NCBI GenBank assembly: GCA_025618425.1
Contig: CM046851.1
Coordinates: forward strand, 30,795,754 to 30,859,753
Source of the DNA: Heliocidaris tuberculata
Taxonomy: Eukaryota; Echinodermata; Echinoidea; Camarodonta; Echinometridae
Direction of reading: 5' to 3'
Length of the DNA stretch: 64,000 nucleotides
Part shown: positions 13,101 through 26,852 of the stretch, one piece after another
How positions within the stretch are numbered: position 1 is the first letter of the stretch
How the letters are laid out: every line of letters begins with the position of its first letter
Position numbers and translations under genes: made by a program
Notes under the pieces: generated by a model
The model's input: only the letters and a program-made list of their open reading frames with translations
Database searches by the model: none
What the model was told of the DNA's origin: nothing

Positions 13101-16100
13101 TAAAGACATTTATTTCCAACTTCTCAATAGACATTTATTTCCAACTTTTCGATATACAAAGTAATAAATGAAAAAATATGGCAAAATATACATTAATGTG
13201 GTACATACATAGATGCATTAATCAGATACGAAGCAGAAGACAAGTAAATAGATCGGGGCACCGACATTTGCTCTGCAGTCCATATCTCGAAAGGTCAAAG
13301 CTATGTTAAGGTCAAGGTCATGATTTGTTTTTTGTTCAGGACAATGTGAAGATTAGGATTAGGGTTAGGGTTAGGTTTAGGTTTAGGATTAGCATGGCAA
13401 AGTTAGACCAGAGCACCTGTCACAGGAGCAAATGTCATACATCCAATAGATCAGGTAAACTAGTTTCATTTTTTTTCCACTCTTTTTTTGAAACCCCACT
13501 CACAGGCCTGTATTGTGGAATTGTGAATATAAATTGATATAAAAATATCATTTTACTTTACATTTTACAATTAACCTAATATTGCATTTAAATACAAATT
13601 TTAAATTTTCAAATTTAGGATGTGAGGGTTTGGGATTCTTCAACCCCAATCTGAATGAGAGCCAAAGAGATGCTGTGACCTTTGCCCTTTGTCAACGAGA
13701 GGTTGCTGTGATTCATGGACCACCTGGTACAGGCAAGACAACGACAGTGGTTGAAGTTATCCAACAAACTGTTAAGAAGAATATGAAGGTATAGTTATGT
13801 GAACTGTACAGTTGTAAAGTGGAATTCTGAAATGTTTATGTGTTATAATGAGTACACAGAAGGAAGAATCACAATGCATGTTGATTATTACTGTAGAAAT
13901 CATTGAGAGATCTTGAAACACTGAATTTGATAAGAGCATGCGTGCAATCATATTCTCCAATAAGATGATGATGGATATTGTTTGTGTGGACACTCATTGT
14001 TATTTTGTTTACACTTTCTCTATAATGGAGTAAAATTGATCTTCCAGAAGACCCCAGGCTGGGAGGACCAAAACATGTATACACTGACATATTTATTATC
14101 CTTGTTGTATGTAATAGGTTTCATTGTTGGTTAAAAGTCATTGTTATTTCTCTTCCTGAAGTCTCCTAACATATGGTTAAATCACCAAATGTGTTTATAC
14201 TGGTAAAAATCCTGTATGCATGGTTTATTCATAATGAGATGGGTCATTACCCTTATCTCCTGTAAAACTAGATAAATATGTATGTCTACACTGCTATGTT
14301 GATGAGGATGCCTAGTGATACATGTATATATTGATGATGTTGATGATGTTTACAGCAGGGATGGTATAGTTATCTGACTGATTTGTTTGTATATATGTAA
14401 GGAATCTGTAATGAAATAATTAGTTTTTTATTCTTTTCTGTTCTAGATTCTAGCATGTGCTCCATCCAATGTAGCAGTAGACAACCTTCTAGAGCGTTTG
14501 TCTGCTAATCCATCTTGTTCTACGGTCCGTCTTGGTCATCCAGCTAGGTTGCTACCCAGTATCCAGAGGTTTTCATTGGATGCTATCTTAGCTTCTAGTG
14601 ATGGAGCAGCCATTGTGAGGGATATCAGGAGAGATCTAGATACAACCTTGGTAAGTAAGACTTCTTTCAAATCCTGATATATTGACAAGTCACATGCTGT
14701 GAGTTCATTATGTTTCTATGTTTCATGAGCCCTTCGAGCATTTTAGCACTTCAAGATATAATAGATGTATTAGGTGCTATATAAGTCACATACCTATACC
14801 TTTGCATTGAAAAAATCAGCAAACTTGATAAATTGTGAATGGTCCAGACCAAATTGAAAGCCTGATATTTTTCAGACTATATCAAAGCTACTTAATGATT
14901 ATAGATTTTTTTTTTCTTTTCCTGAATAATGAGATACCTTTATATATTGAAACCAGTGTAAACTTAAAAATCTCTTCTAGAGTATGATTATCCAACCTTT
15001 CAGACAAATATGCAGGGTTTTTTTTTCCCAAGCTGCAGCACTAATGCCTTTTAGGAAGATATTAATCTTAACTACCGGTAATTCCAAGCTAGGATAAAAA
15101 CAGGGACATGGTGATGAAGACATCGTGAGTTATGCTTGCCTATTTATCGTAGGGTAATACTCTAATATAGTGGAGATGGTGCACATAGTTTGTACATACA
15201 TTAAAAAATTACTGGATAAATGATAAGAGGCACAATGAAAGATGCTCATGAATATAAAAAAAATCATTATTCTAGAGCCAAATGCGTAAGACGAAGGATA
15301 AAGATGAGAAGCATCGTCTGAGAGATGAGATGAAATACCTTCGACAGGATTTAAAATCCAGAGAGCAGAAAGCTATACAAGATATTCTTATGGCTGCTGA
15401 TGTTGTCTTGGCAACCAATACTAGTGCTTCCACAAATGGACCACTGAGGGCGCTACAACAGGGACACTTTGACTTGGTGGTGATTGATGAATGTGCTCAG
15501 GTAAGGTCAATGGTCATGATATCAATGACAATTTACTTTTACAACCAAATTTGTGAGTATATCATGTGTCTTTAAGACCTCTGAAGTAATTTGATCAATA
15601 CTCAACAGTTCTTATCTAATTATCAAATAAGTCTGTCACTACTCTGTGATAGAACAAGCAAATATTTTCATTTTATGTGTACTGTTAAATGAAATTTATA
15701 CTTACAGGTTTATATTACATTAGTTGTATCATGTTGTAATTCTTTTTCTGCAATAAAGTAATTGAAAGTGCTCCAACTGCTTCTGCCCCTAAAATTACAA
15801 TTTGGTCCATCCATCTGATGTTGAAGGAAGAGAAAACTAATAGAGCACTCACTTTCTTTTTATCATTGCAATTTTCTGCAGTCTCTTGAAGCAGCATGTT
15901 GGATCCCTCTTCTTAATGCACCAAGATGTCTGCTTGCTGGTGATCATTATCAGTTACCAGCTACTATCATGTCTAAACAGTAAGTATAATCAATGCACCA
16001 AGATGTCTGCTTGCTGGTGATCATTATCAGTTACCAGCTGCTATCATGTCTAAACAGTAAGATATACAGTATAATCAATGCACCAAGATGTCTGCTTGCT

Positions 16101-19100
16101 GGTGATCATTATCAGTTACCAGCTACTATCATGTCTAAACAGTAAGTTATACAGTAAAATCAATGCACCAAGATGTCTGCTTGCTGGTGATCATTATCAG
16201 TTACCAGCTACTATCATGTCTAAACAGTAAGTTATACAGTAAAATCAATGCACCAAGATGTCTGCTTGCTGGTGATCATTATCAGTTACCAGCTACTATC
16301 ATGTCTAAACAGTAAGTTATACAGTAAAATCAATGCACCAAGATGTCTGCTTGCTGGTGATCATTATCAGTTACCAGCTACTATCATGTCTAAACAGTAA
16401 GTTATACAGTAAAATCAATGCACCAAGATGTCTACTTGCTGGTGATCATTATCAGTTACCAGCTGCTATCATGTCTAAACAGTAAGATATACAGTATAAT
16501 CAATGCACCAAGATGTCTGCTTGCTGGTGATCATTATCAGTTACCAGCTACTATCATGTCTAAACAGTAAGTATAATCAATGCACCAAGATGTCTGCTTG
16601 CTGGTGATCATTATCAGTTACCAGCTGCTATCATGTCTAAACAGTAAGATATACAGTATAATCAATGCACCAAGATGTCTGCTTGCTGGTGATCATTATC
16701 AGTTACCAGCTACTATCATGTCTAAACAGTAAGTATAATCAATGCACCAAGATGTCTGCTTGCTGGTGATCATTATCAGTTACCAGCTGCTATCATGTCT
16801 AAACAGTAAGATATACAGTATAATCAATGCACCAAGATGTCTGCTTGCTGGTGATCATTATCAGTTACCAGCTGCTATCATGTCTAAACAGTAAGATATA
16901 CAGTATAATCAATGCACCAAGATGTCTGCTTGCCGGTGATCATTATCAGTTTAATACCAGCTGCTATCATGTCTAAACAGTAAGATATACAGTATAATCA
17001 ATGTACCAAGATGTCTGCTTTACCCTCAAAAATACATGTTTTATTCAATGTTTCCTTTCACTGCTTTTTAATTCCTATGAAAACTGTAAATTGCATCTCT
17101 GTCTTTTTTCAGTGATGCCATTTTCAGGCTATTTCTGGAATTCTTGCCATTAGACTAATTGTGAGACAATTTTCAGGCTATTTAGATTTTTTTTTTTTTG
17201 AAGAATGTATATTGCAAGGTTTCACTAATTTTATCTAAAAAACTTACTGGCATTCCTGTATATTACTATTTCATTAAAACTGTGTTTATTGCTGTTGATG
17301 GAAACAGTGCTCTAAGACACTGTATTGCATAGAAATAAAAGATTAAATTTTTTTTTTTAAATAAAAAGGGCAGCAGAAGAAGGTCTAGCTACCTCCCTGA
17401 TGGAACGCATCATCAATCTCTATGGCAACCAAGTAGTACGAATGTTGACCACCCAATACAGGATGAATGATCAGATAATGAAATGGTCATCTGACCAACT
17501 TTATGAAGGCAAACTAGAATCACATGAATCTGTAGCTGCTCATCTTCTAAAGTAGGTATTCATTCATTAGCATCATTTTTTTTTCTCTCTTTGGTATGAT
17601 ATGTTATAATTTGGTAAATTTTCTATCAAAGAAAGATGCTGCTTAGAAATCAGAAATGTAAAGCTACAGCTGATACACTATTGTAATACCAGAAAACGTA
17701 ATATGATTTTGTATAATTGTAGGCATACACAATCTAAGTTTGTGCCCATTTCTTCCTGTTGTAATCAGCTCTTGGATGTTTCATATACTGTATGCTTTAT
17801 ATTTCTGTAGAGAGCTACATGTATGTACCCCTGACTAAACTTACACCTTGACTGTGCAGAGAAGTAGTGAATGAAAGAGAGAATGATAGAGACATAGAGA
17901 GAGAGAGAGGGAGAGAAAAAAACTGAGTAGCAGGACATAGAGAGAAAATAGGCAGAAAGAGAGGAGAGAGAAGGATAAAGAGAGTTTTCAGGCACTGGTA
18001 TTCATCTTTCTTACATTACCTGACTGTTCAGATTTGTCTAACTCTGACCTTATTGTTTTCATAAAGGTACATGTACGAGGATTATTCCCACTTCTTCTAA
18101 TAAACACTTCTGGTATACATGTACATATATATTTCTGATTATGTTATTTCCACAGAGATATGCCTTGTATTGTTGAGAATGAGAATACAGTACTTCCATT
18201 GCTTCTTATTGACACTGCTGGTTGTGATGTTGTAGAACTGGAGCTGGAAGATGAAGTATCTAAAGGAAATGAAGGTATATATCTCAAACATAAAGGCCCA
18301 AATTCACAAAGGTGGTTTCAATTCAGACCATGGTTTATGCATATTTCGTGGTATAAATACGCTTGCATTTAGTGCGTACACTTAAAAAGATCCAATAATG
18401 GTTGGCAAAAGCGCTAAATTCAAGCTTGTTGCCATGGTTCAGACCATGGTTTATTTAAATTAATTTAAATAAAACATGGTCTGAACCATGGCAACTAGCG
18501 TGAATTTAGCGCTTGTTGCCATGGTTCTGACCATGGTTTATTTAAATTAATTTAAATAAAACATGGTCTGAACCATGGCAACTAGCGTGAATTTAGCGCT
18601 TTTGCCAACCACGCGCGGCCAACGCGCGTTCATTATTGGATCTTTTTAAGTGTACACGCTAAATCAAGCGTATTTATACCATGAAATCTGCATAGACCAT
18701 GGTCTCAATTGAAACCACCTTTGTGAATTCTGGCCAAAGACTTCATCAAGGATATGGTAACAGAAAAATTTAACTTGAAGGTGGTTTCAAAACTAAACTT
18801 CATCTAAAGATAAGAAGGTAATGACCCATACAGGCCTAGCGCTACGGTACAATTTGCATCTCATTAACCCCTGGTTTGTTTTGAATTACCAACGGACTTC
18901 TAGCTCAGTGCGTGCGTGCGGTCATCACAATGGCAAAACAAGGAACTTTAATTTGCGCCTATATTTTGGCGATTTATGAGTTGAAACTTCCCACATGAAC
19001 TAATTTGTAGTTATAAATAATTGTCTGCAAAAATCCTGAAATATGATGACTGTTTTGTCGAGTTATAGCAACATTTTGAAATGAAAACGTCAAAAAACTA

Positions 19101-22100
19101 TGTGTCTATTTTTTTCTGACACAAGTCTACCCCTGCATAAATATTCATGAAACTTCATTTCCTTATTCGGGGGTGTATATTCCTTATTTAGACAAAGTTT
19201 CGCTGATGTGACTTCTTTCTTTGCAGAGATACTACGTCTTTTTCACACGATATCTTGGAGCAATTTAGAGCAGCAAATTGTGCGCAGTGATGCCAAATTC
19301 ACGATCTGCACATACGATATTCATGAGTCAGCCGTAGTCAGCTCATTCATAGATTGCGCATGCGCATGACCCATGGAGCACTCGGGGCACTCGCGCACAG
19401 AGCTCAGCCCTACACAGATTTCAACGCATGGGACATGGTTGTAATATTTTTCTGTTATGTCAGCCTCGGCGATCTGACACCGAGATCCTTTTTTTCTGAC
19501 ACAACTCTATGCGGAAAATTCACCTCAAGTAAATACCATACGATTGTAGAAAAATATACACTAAAATGATTCATGACAGTGATTTTCTTGCGAATCTAGC
19601 CGAAATGAGGAATTTTAGGAGAAGTTTAACAGGTAAAATTTTCTGTTTGTAACCGAAGAAATATCGCTAAAATTTCATATTTTCCGTTGGTCGAGCTTTG
19701 ATTTTGCAGTAATGTTGTGAAAGATACATCTATATTTAATAATTTTTCGAACTTTATGTTTACAAAAAGTGGTGTTTAATACATTATTTTTCAGCTTGCA
19801 TTTGTAAACAACTTTACGTAAATCGTGGGAAAATGCAAGAACTGGTGAGGTCAAAGGGGGTCAATTCAATGGACAATCGCTCGCTAATTATAGGGCTAGT
19901 CCCCGACTGCATATATATGTAATGAGTAGTCAGTATTTATATTGTGTACAGCACATGCATGTACATGTAGATGTACCTGGAAAAATGATTTGAATTTGCT
20001 TGGATGAGTTTGTAAAGTGCATTTTACTGTTTTTATTCTAAGTCTTAACCCAATGCTCAATTAGGCTATATTTCTATTTGCCAGCAAAGCAACACTTTTG
20101 TTCAGGGTATTCTTTGCCTAGTGGCCTGACTAGTGACATATAAGGTGATAGTTAAAATTGTGCCTGCAATATAAATCAGTCACTAATCTGTTCTAACCCT
20201 GTAGATTTTAACTGAACTTGGATCAATTATGTATAACATTGAAAGGATGAATTGATTTGGTATTGGGTGGATATGGTCAAACATCAGCTTAAGTTACAGG
20301 GTCATAAAGTATTTTTTATGCCTCCGCCCACCGAAGGTGGTGCCGGAGGCATTATGTTTTCGGGTTGTCCGTCCGTCCGTCCGTCTCGCTTTCTTGTTCG
20401 ACCGATAACTCAAGATCCACATGAGGTATGAACTTCAAACTTGGTGTTAGTATATATTACCATAGGAAGACGATCTAAGTAGATTTTGGGGTACGTAGGT
20501 GAAAGGTCAAGGTCACAGAGGCCAATTTTTCTGAAATTTCAGGTGTTAGGCTCGTTCTAGCGATAACTCAAGAACCATTTGAGGTATGAACTTCAAACTT
20601 AGTGCTAGTATGTATCACCATAGGAAGGCGATCTGATTAGATTTTGGGGTACGTAGGTCAAAGGTCAAGGTCACAGAGGCCAATTTCTGAAATTTCAGGG
20701 GGTTAGCTTCGTTCTAGCGATAACTCAAGAACCATTTGAGGTTGAACTTCAAACTTAGTGCTAGTATGTATCACCATAGGAAGACAATCTTATTAGATTT
20801 TGGGGTATGTAGGTCAAAGGTCAAGGTCACAGAGGCCAATTTCTGAAATTTCAGGTGTTAGCTTCGTTCTAGCGATAACTCAAGAACCATTTGAGGTATG
20901 AACTTCAAACTTAGTGCTAGTATGTATCACTGTAGGAAGATGATCTGATTAGATTTTGGGTTAGTAGGTCAAAGGTCAAGGTCACAGAGGCCAATTTTTG
21001 AAATTTCAGGTGTGAGCCTTATTCTCACGATAACTCAAGAACCATTTGAGATATGAACTTCAAACTTGGTGCAAGTATGTATCACCACAGGAAGAGGATC
21101 TCATTAGATTTTGGAGTATGTAGGTCAAAGGTCACAGGTTAATTTCTGGAATTTCATGTGTTAGTCTTGTTAAAGCGATATCTCAAGGACCATTTGAGGT
21201 ATGAACTTCAAACTTGGTACTAGTATGTATCAGCATAGAAAGACGATCTGGTTAGATTTTTGAATACGAAGGTCAAAGGTCATAGAGGTCAATTGAGAAA
21301 TTGCAGGTTTTAGGCTTAACGTGATATCTCAAGAACCATTTGATCCATTAACTTCAAACTTGGAACTAGTATGCATCACCATAATGAGACGAACTGATTA
21401 GATTTCTGTTCACGTAGGTCAAAGGTGACAGGTCATAGAGGTCATTATACAGGTGTATGTGAAATTAATGTTTTTTTTACCTTTGTTATCACCATATCTC
21501 AACTTTTTTGTATTCATGACTAGGAGGAGATAAAGTGATCAGACTTTTGGGTTATAAGGTGTAAGGTCAAATGTCAAAGAGGTCAATTAACATGTAATTA
21601 GAGGCTTTTTATTGTGGTTATCACAAGATTTCAAGAACAGTTTGAGCCATCAACTGAATTTAGGCGGAGTCATATAGGAGACGCAGTCGCATTCATCTTG
21701 TTTAAATATTAGAAAAATATCTTGGTATTGCGATTATGTTAGAACCAGTAGGGCAATTTTAACCCAACTTTTATTAAGTTTGTATAAGCATCAGTGGAAA
21801 AACTAAATTTTGGGTTGAAGAGGTCAAAAGTCAAGATTAGGTTACAAGGTTATAAAAGTTGATCAAATCTCAGAAAATAACACGTTACTTTGGGAAACTG
21901 AGAACTATTGAACAGATTTTTTTTTTTTTTTTTCATTCATGGATGAATTTGATTAGAATTTGGGTTAAAGAGGTCACAAGGTCGTTGGTCAGTTGAACAT
22001 AAGCAGAGGCATATTAGAAACACAGTCTCTATGTGCATTGTATTGTAAACTTGATTTGATATAGCTGTCTGAAGTTTTGTACTATTTAACTTAATTTAAT

Positions 22101-25100
22101 TGATATTTTTTGTATTCATTATGAAACTTCATTGACATTGTACATAAATATTTTGTCTTAATTTACAAAGCATAAGTATAAATGACATTAGCAATCATGA
22201 AAACTATATCTGAATAATTTGTGTTGACACTGCCTCAACAGTATACAAAGTATGCTGATGCTGAAATTGCTTCAATATCATATTTAAGTAAAAAATATGG
22301 AAAGTCTTATACATACATATGTGACAAGTGGCAAATGATTTTATATTACATATTGCGTAACATATCTCGTTATCCCAATAGACTAAATTGAAATATTTAT
22401 ATAATATTGAATGGCCTTGAGTGGGATACAAGGGTATATTGCACAAGCTATAAGTATATTTCACAAGTCGAGTGAAATATTTTCAAAGCAAGTGCAATAT
22501 ACCCTTGTGTCCCTCAAAAGAAAAGCCATTCAATATAATTGTATCCCCCGGCAGAATGCCAGAGGATACTTCGGATTCAGCGGCGTTACGCCGCCATGGC
22601 AGCGTCACATCCTTGTGTGCGCTCTAACTGCCACATTCCTTGACAGATTTCTTTCAAATTTTGTATGGAGGTGTATATTAATTAAATCTCGACACCTATA
22701 ATTTTTGGTAATGCTGCCCGCAGTGTTCCGTCTTTTATAGGGTAAAAGGCCATAATTTGGTGGATGGTTTGTGTGCGCTCTATAGGCCACATTTCTCAAC
22801 AGATTTTGTTCAAATTTGGAATGAAGGTGTATCTTGGTATAATCTAGAAGTCTATAGATCTTGGTGATGCTGCCTCCAGTGTTCCATCTTTTATAGGGTC
22901 AAAGGTCATATTTTTGTGGATATATTGTGTGTGCTCTGCAGGTCACATTTCTTGACAAATTTCTTTCAAATTTCTATAGAGATGCATTATACTCTTATCT
23001 ACACACATATTGTTTTGTTGATGCTGCTCCTAGTGTTGACAATAGTCCGGGCCACTGGTGGCGATCTCTACGTCATCCTTTTGTTTGAGGGAGGGGGGGG
23101 GGAGGTTCTTTGTCCCTCCTTCAAACAAAAAATCATGACGCAAAAATCACTGCCAGTGCCGGGGGATACATTCGCATTGCGCGGCAATGGAGATTTCTAG
23201 TTATTAATTGTATGATACCTAGTACCTCTATTTTCACCATTACATGTCCTTATGTTTTTGTATTGACTTCAACATAAAACACAGGTAGAAAAGCATGATT
23301 TTGTCCTTGCAAGCATTTTGCAAGAGCTGCGCGCATACATCCATTGTCCTAACCTTTGCGTATTTAAATGCATATTTGCTTTTTTACGCGTCATGCGCAC
23401 CCCAAACCATAAGATATTGAAATATATTGCACTGTCAATCCAGTTACTTTTACACAAACCATGAGATTTTTTTAAAGAATTGCACGGTCACCTGAAGACC
23501 ATTCATACAAATATTGTTTTTATCTCATACTGTTTTACAGGAGAGGCAGACATAGTTAGCCACCATGTTAACAACCTCATCACCAGTGGTTTGTCCCCTA
23601 CACAGATTGCTGTAATTGCTCCTTACAATCTGCAAGTAGATCTCCTACGGCTGAGGTTGTTATCTAAGTATCCTAATCTAGAGATCAAGTCTGTAGATGG
23701 ATTTCAAGGAAGAGAGAAAGAAGCTGTAGTTATCTCATTAGTTCGGTCTAATGACAGAGGTCAGTATAGTCTTTTGATGTTTCACTTCTCAAATATTTCA
23801 GCTAACCATAGAATATACAAATTCACTGTGAACGCCAGACATGTTCTGTTGTTAATCCCCTAAAAAGGATGGTTTTTTCAAAGTTTCAATTTCATTCAAT
23901 TAAATCCATCAAACATACTCAAGGGAGAAGATGGATATATTAAGTTCCAAGACGTTAATAATTCAATATTTTGCATACACATTTTCACATTTGCTTTTCC
24001 GAATCAATATCAAAATATGTTAAATAGAAATTTCAAGACTTGCCAAAATCATTTAGCAACCCTATTTGAGATCTGTGTAAGACTTTGCTCTCCTTCTTTT
24101 ACAGGTGAAGTGGGATTCCTAACAGAAGATCGTCGTATCAACGTTGCCATCACCCGAGCACGACGCCATCTTGCTGTTGTATGTGATTCTCAGACTGTAG
24201 GAAAACATCCCTTTCTGAAGAGTCTCATAGATTACTTCAATGATCATGGAGAAGTCCGCACTGCTTTTGAGTATGATGAAGGTAATATAATACCTGTTAT
24301 AACAGCCACATGTCCTTAGTGGTCACTTTCATGTTTAGCTTTGTAGACGGGTTTCACTCTACTTGTATGTGGTAGAATAGTGTGAAAATATACAATAATT
24401 TGTCTCACTAGCCCATTCTTTTTCATGGGAATATTCAAAACAAACTTGGCATATTGTACATAAAATATTTTATGCAATGCTCTTTGGGATTACCCTCATA
24501 CTCAACTAAACTCTTAATATTCTTTTTTCAGTTTTGTATCAACAAAAATTGTTCTCTTTGTATGATATTCATGTTTATTAGATGCAGCTAATTTTAATGC
24601 TCCAGTCTTAACTACTGATACATACATTGTAAGGTAACCAAATTCTTTTAAAAATTTATTTCCTTTTTTGGTGATATGTCTTGTTATGTTTGTATTTTGA
24701 TTTGCTGCATTAAAATGATAATAGGTTTTTTTTAAAGGAAATTTGATTTTGTTTCTTTTAGTTCTGACATCTTCTCCAGAGGCACCCAGACCAGATCACC
24801 TTGTCTTCAAATCAAATAGTTCATCCAGCCACAAGGTTACTAAGGCAACAGGGACAATACCAAAGGTTCAAAGGAAAGGTCAAGTTCAGAAGCCAGGGAT
24901 TAAAGGTCATGGGTCAACCAGTGACCCTGTTCAAAGGTGACTATTTTTTTTTTTTATGTGAAAGCTCCATGCTAACCTTTATGGGGGGGGGGGGAGAGTT
25001 CAGTTTAAGAATATGCATGTAAATAAAATCATGATTAATGCTGTATCTCTTTGGTAAGGTATAGTGGTTTTTAGAGGGTCAGCTTTTATTCTTTTCAAGC

Positions 25101-26280
25101 TCAAGCCCCCAGGGAGGGGGGGGGGGGGACTCGACCCCAAAAGTCGTAGGTATGTGCCACTGGCAAGACAAAAAAAAAGGGGGCTTTGGAACTAGCGTAT
25201 CATGAAAAGGATGGTATTCGGAACTACTAACATTTTGGAAAAAGGGGGTCTTTTGAACTGGATTACAATATAATTATACTGCGGAACTGGTTCCCACAAG
25301 CTCCCATTAGCTAAATACGCTGTGTGTCATGGCAAGTCTATGATGTGTGTATTCATATTCAGCATGGTTAATTTAAGATTCAAGAACTTTATTCAGTTTT
25401 CATTCATGCAGAGCATGAATGAAAACTGAATTCCCTGGGGTGGATTGGAACCGGATTGGAAGCAATGGGGAAAGCCCGGAGGAATTAAGCACCTGGAATG
25501 AAACTCGTCTTCAGCTTTTCACCAAAAATGATATTCTTCGGAACGGGCCGGGGCGGGCCATGACGGCCAGAATGACAGAATTATTTTTAAAAAAGCGGTG
25601 CTTTGGAACGATTTTTTCTGTTCTTCTTCTCAACAAGAAAAAAAATGATATGCTTTGGAACAGAAATTTGAGTGTAAAAATGGGGGTCTTCTCTGCGGCA
25701 CATACCCACGGCACACTATATACTGAGTGACCCCTACCCCCGTGTGGGCCAGGTACCCCATTTGTATAAATCAAATTCTGGGTGCTAACCAAACTAAGTA
25801 AGAATAACCCTTAGGCAAAGAGGATCTAAATTAATGCAAATAGGGTACCTATCCCTTAAGGAGGAAGTGGAGTGGTGGGGGGCAGCACCCCTTAAGTGCC
25901 CCAACCTTTGATTTTTCTCCAAGTGAAAATTTTGCCCCGAAAATTGCGTGATGCAGGTGAGACTGCCCTGGGCATTTCCCTTCTTAAAAAGTTGTAATCA
26001 CTATACATATGGGAATTTCAGATTGCCAGAATTGGTGATGTAGCAGCTGATAAATCTCCCATTTACTCCAATGCATAAAATGACTAAAATGTGAGTTTTT
26101 CAAAATGTATTACTCAGTAGGATATTTTTCCTTTAAGAGGACCTATAAGAATATGCTATCTACAACATATATCAGGTACTGCCCTGAAGGAAAAAGGCTT
26201 CAAAGAAAACTGGAAATTAGCAATATTTTAGATACCCCAAACAGGATAGTTGTCCATATTATATATGTATATATATATAT

Positions 26281-26320
<40 letters not shown>

Positions 26321-26323
26321 ATG

Positions 26324-26421
<98 letters not shown>

Positions 26422-26806
26422 CCACTAATTCGCCCTAAAAGGAGAAATGGTAAAAAAAGCATAGCAAAGGAGAAAATTTATGTAAACCTGTTTATACATA
26501 ATAAAGGAAATGATAAAGGACATTTCCTCAAACAGCACATATTTTACCCATGGCACAATATGAACCCTGAAATTTGAGATGCATGCATAAGGCTACCCTA
26601 CATTAAAAAAAAATGGAAGGGTCCTCGTATCGGTGGACGCTCATTATAGCATTGTGACAGCGAAGTTACAGGTTGTGATATGGCAGGCAAGGTCAGAAAG
26701 TCTAGTTCAAAACGTAAAGGAGAAATGCATATTTCTCCTTATAGTCGATTTCCCCCTTTCGCTGCATTTTTTACCACGTATTTTCGCCCTAAGTAGGTAT
26801 CTAATG

Positions 26807-26852
<46 letters not shown>

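Noticed and set aside
15914..17022. CRISPR-like regular spacing of near-identical repeats
   Set aside because: Host is a eukaryote, there are no unique spacers, and the units are copies of IGHMBP2 exon 8.
26105..26577. Several overlapping Tyr/Ile-rich frames
   Set aside because: They are translations of a TA microsatellite.
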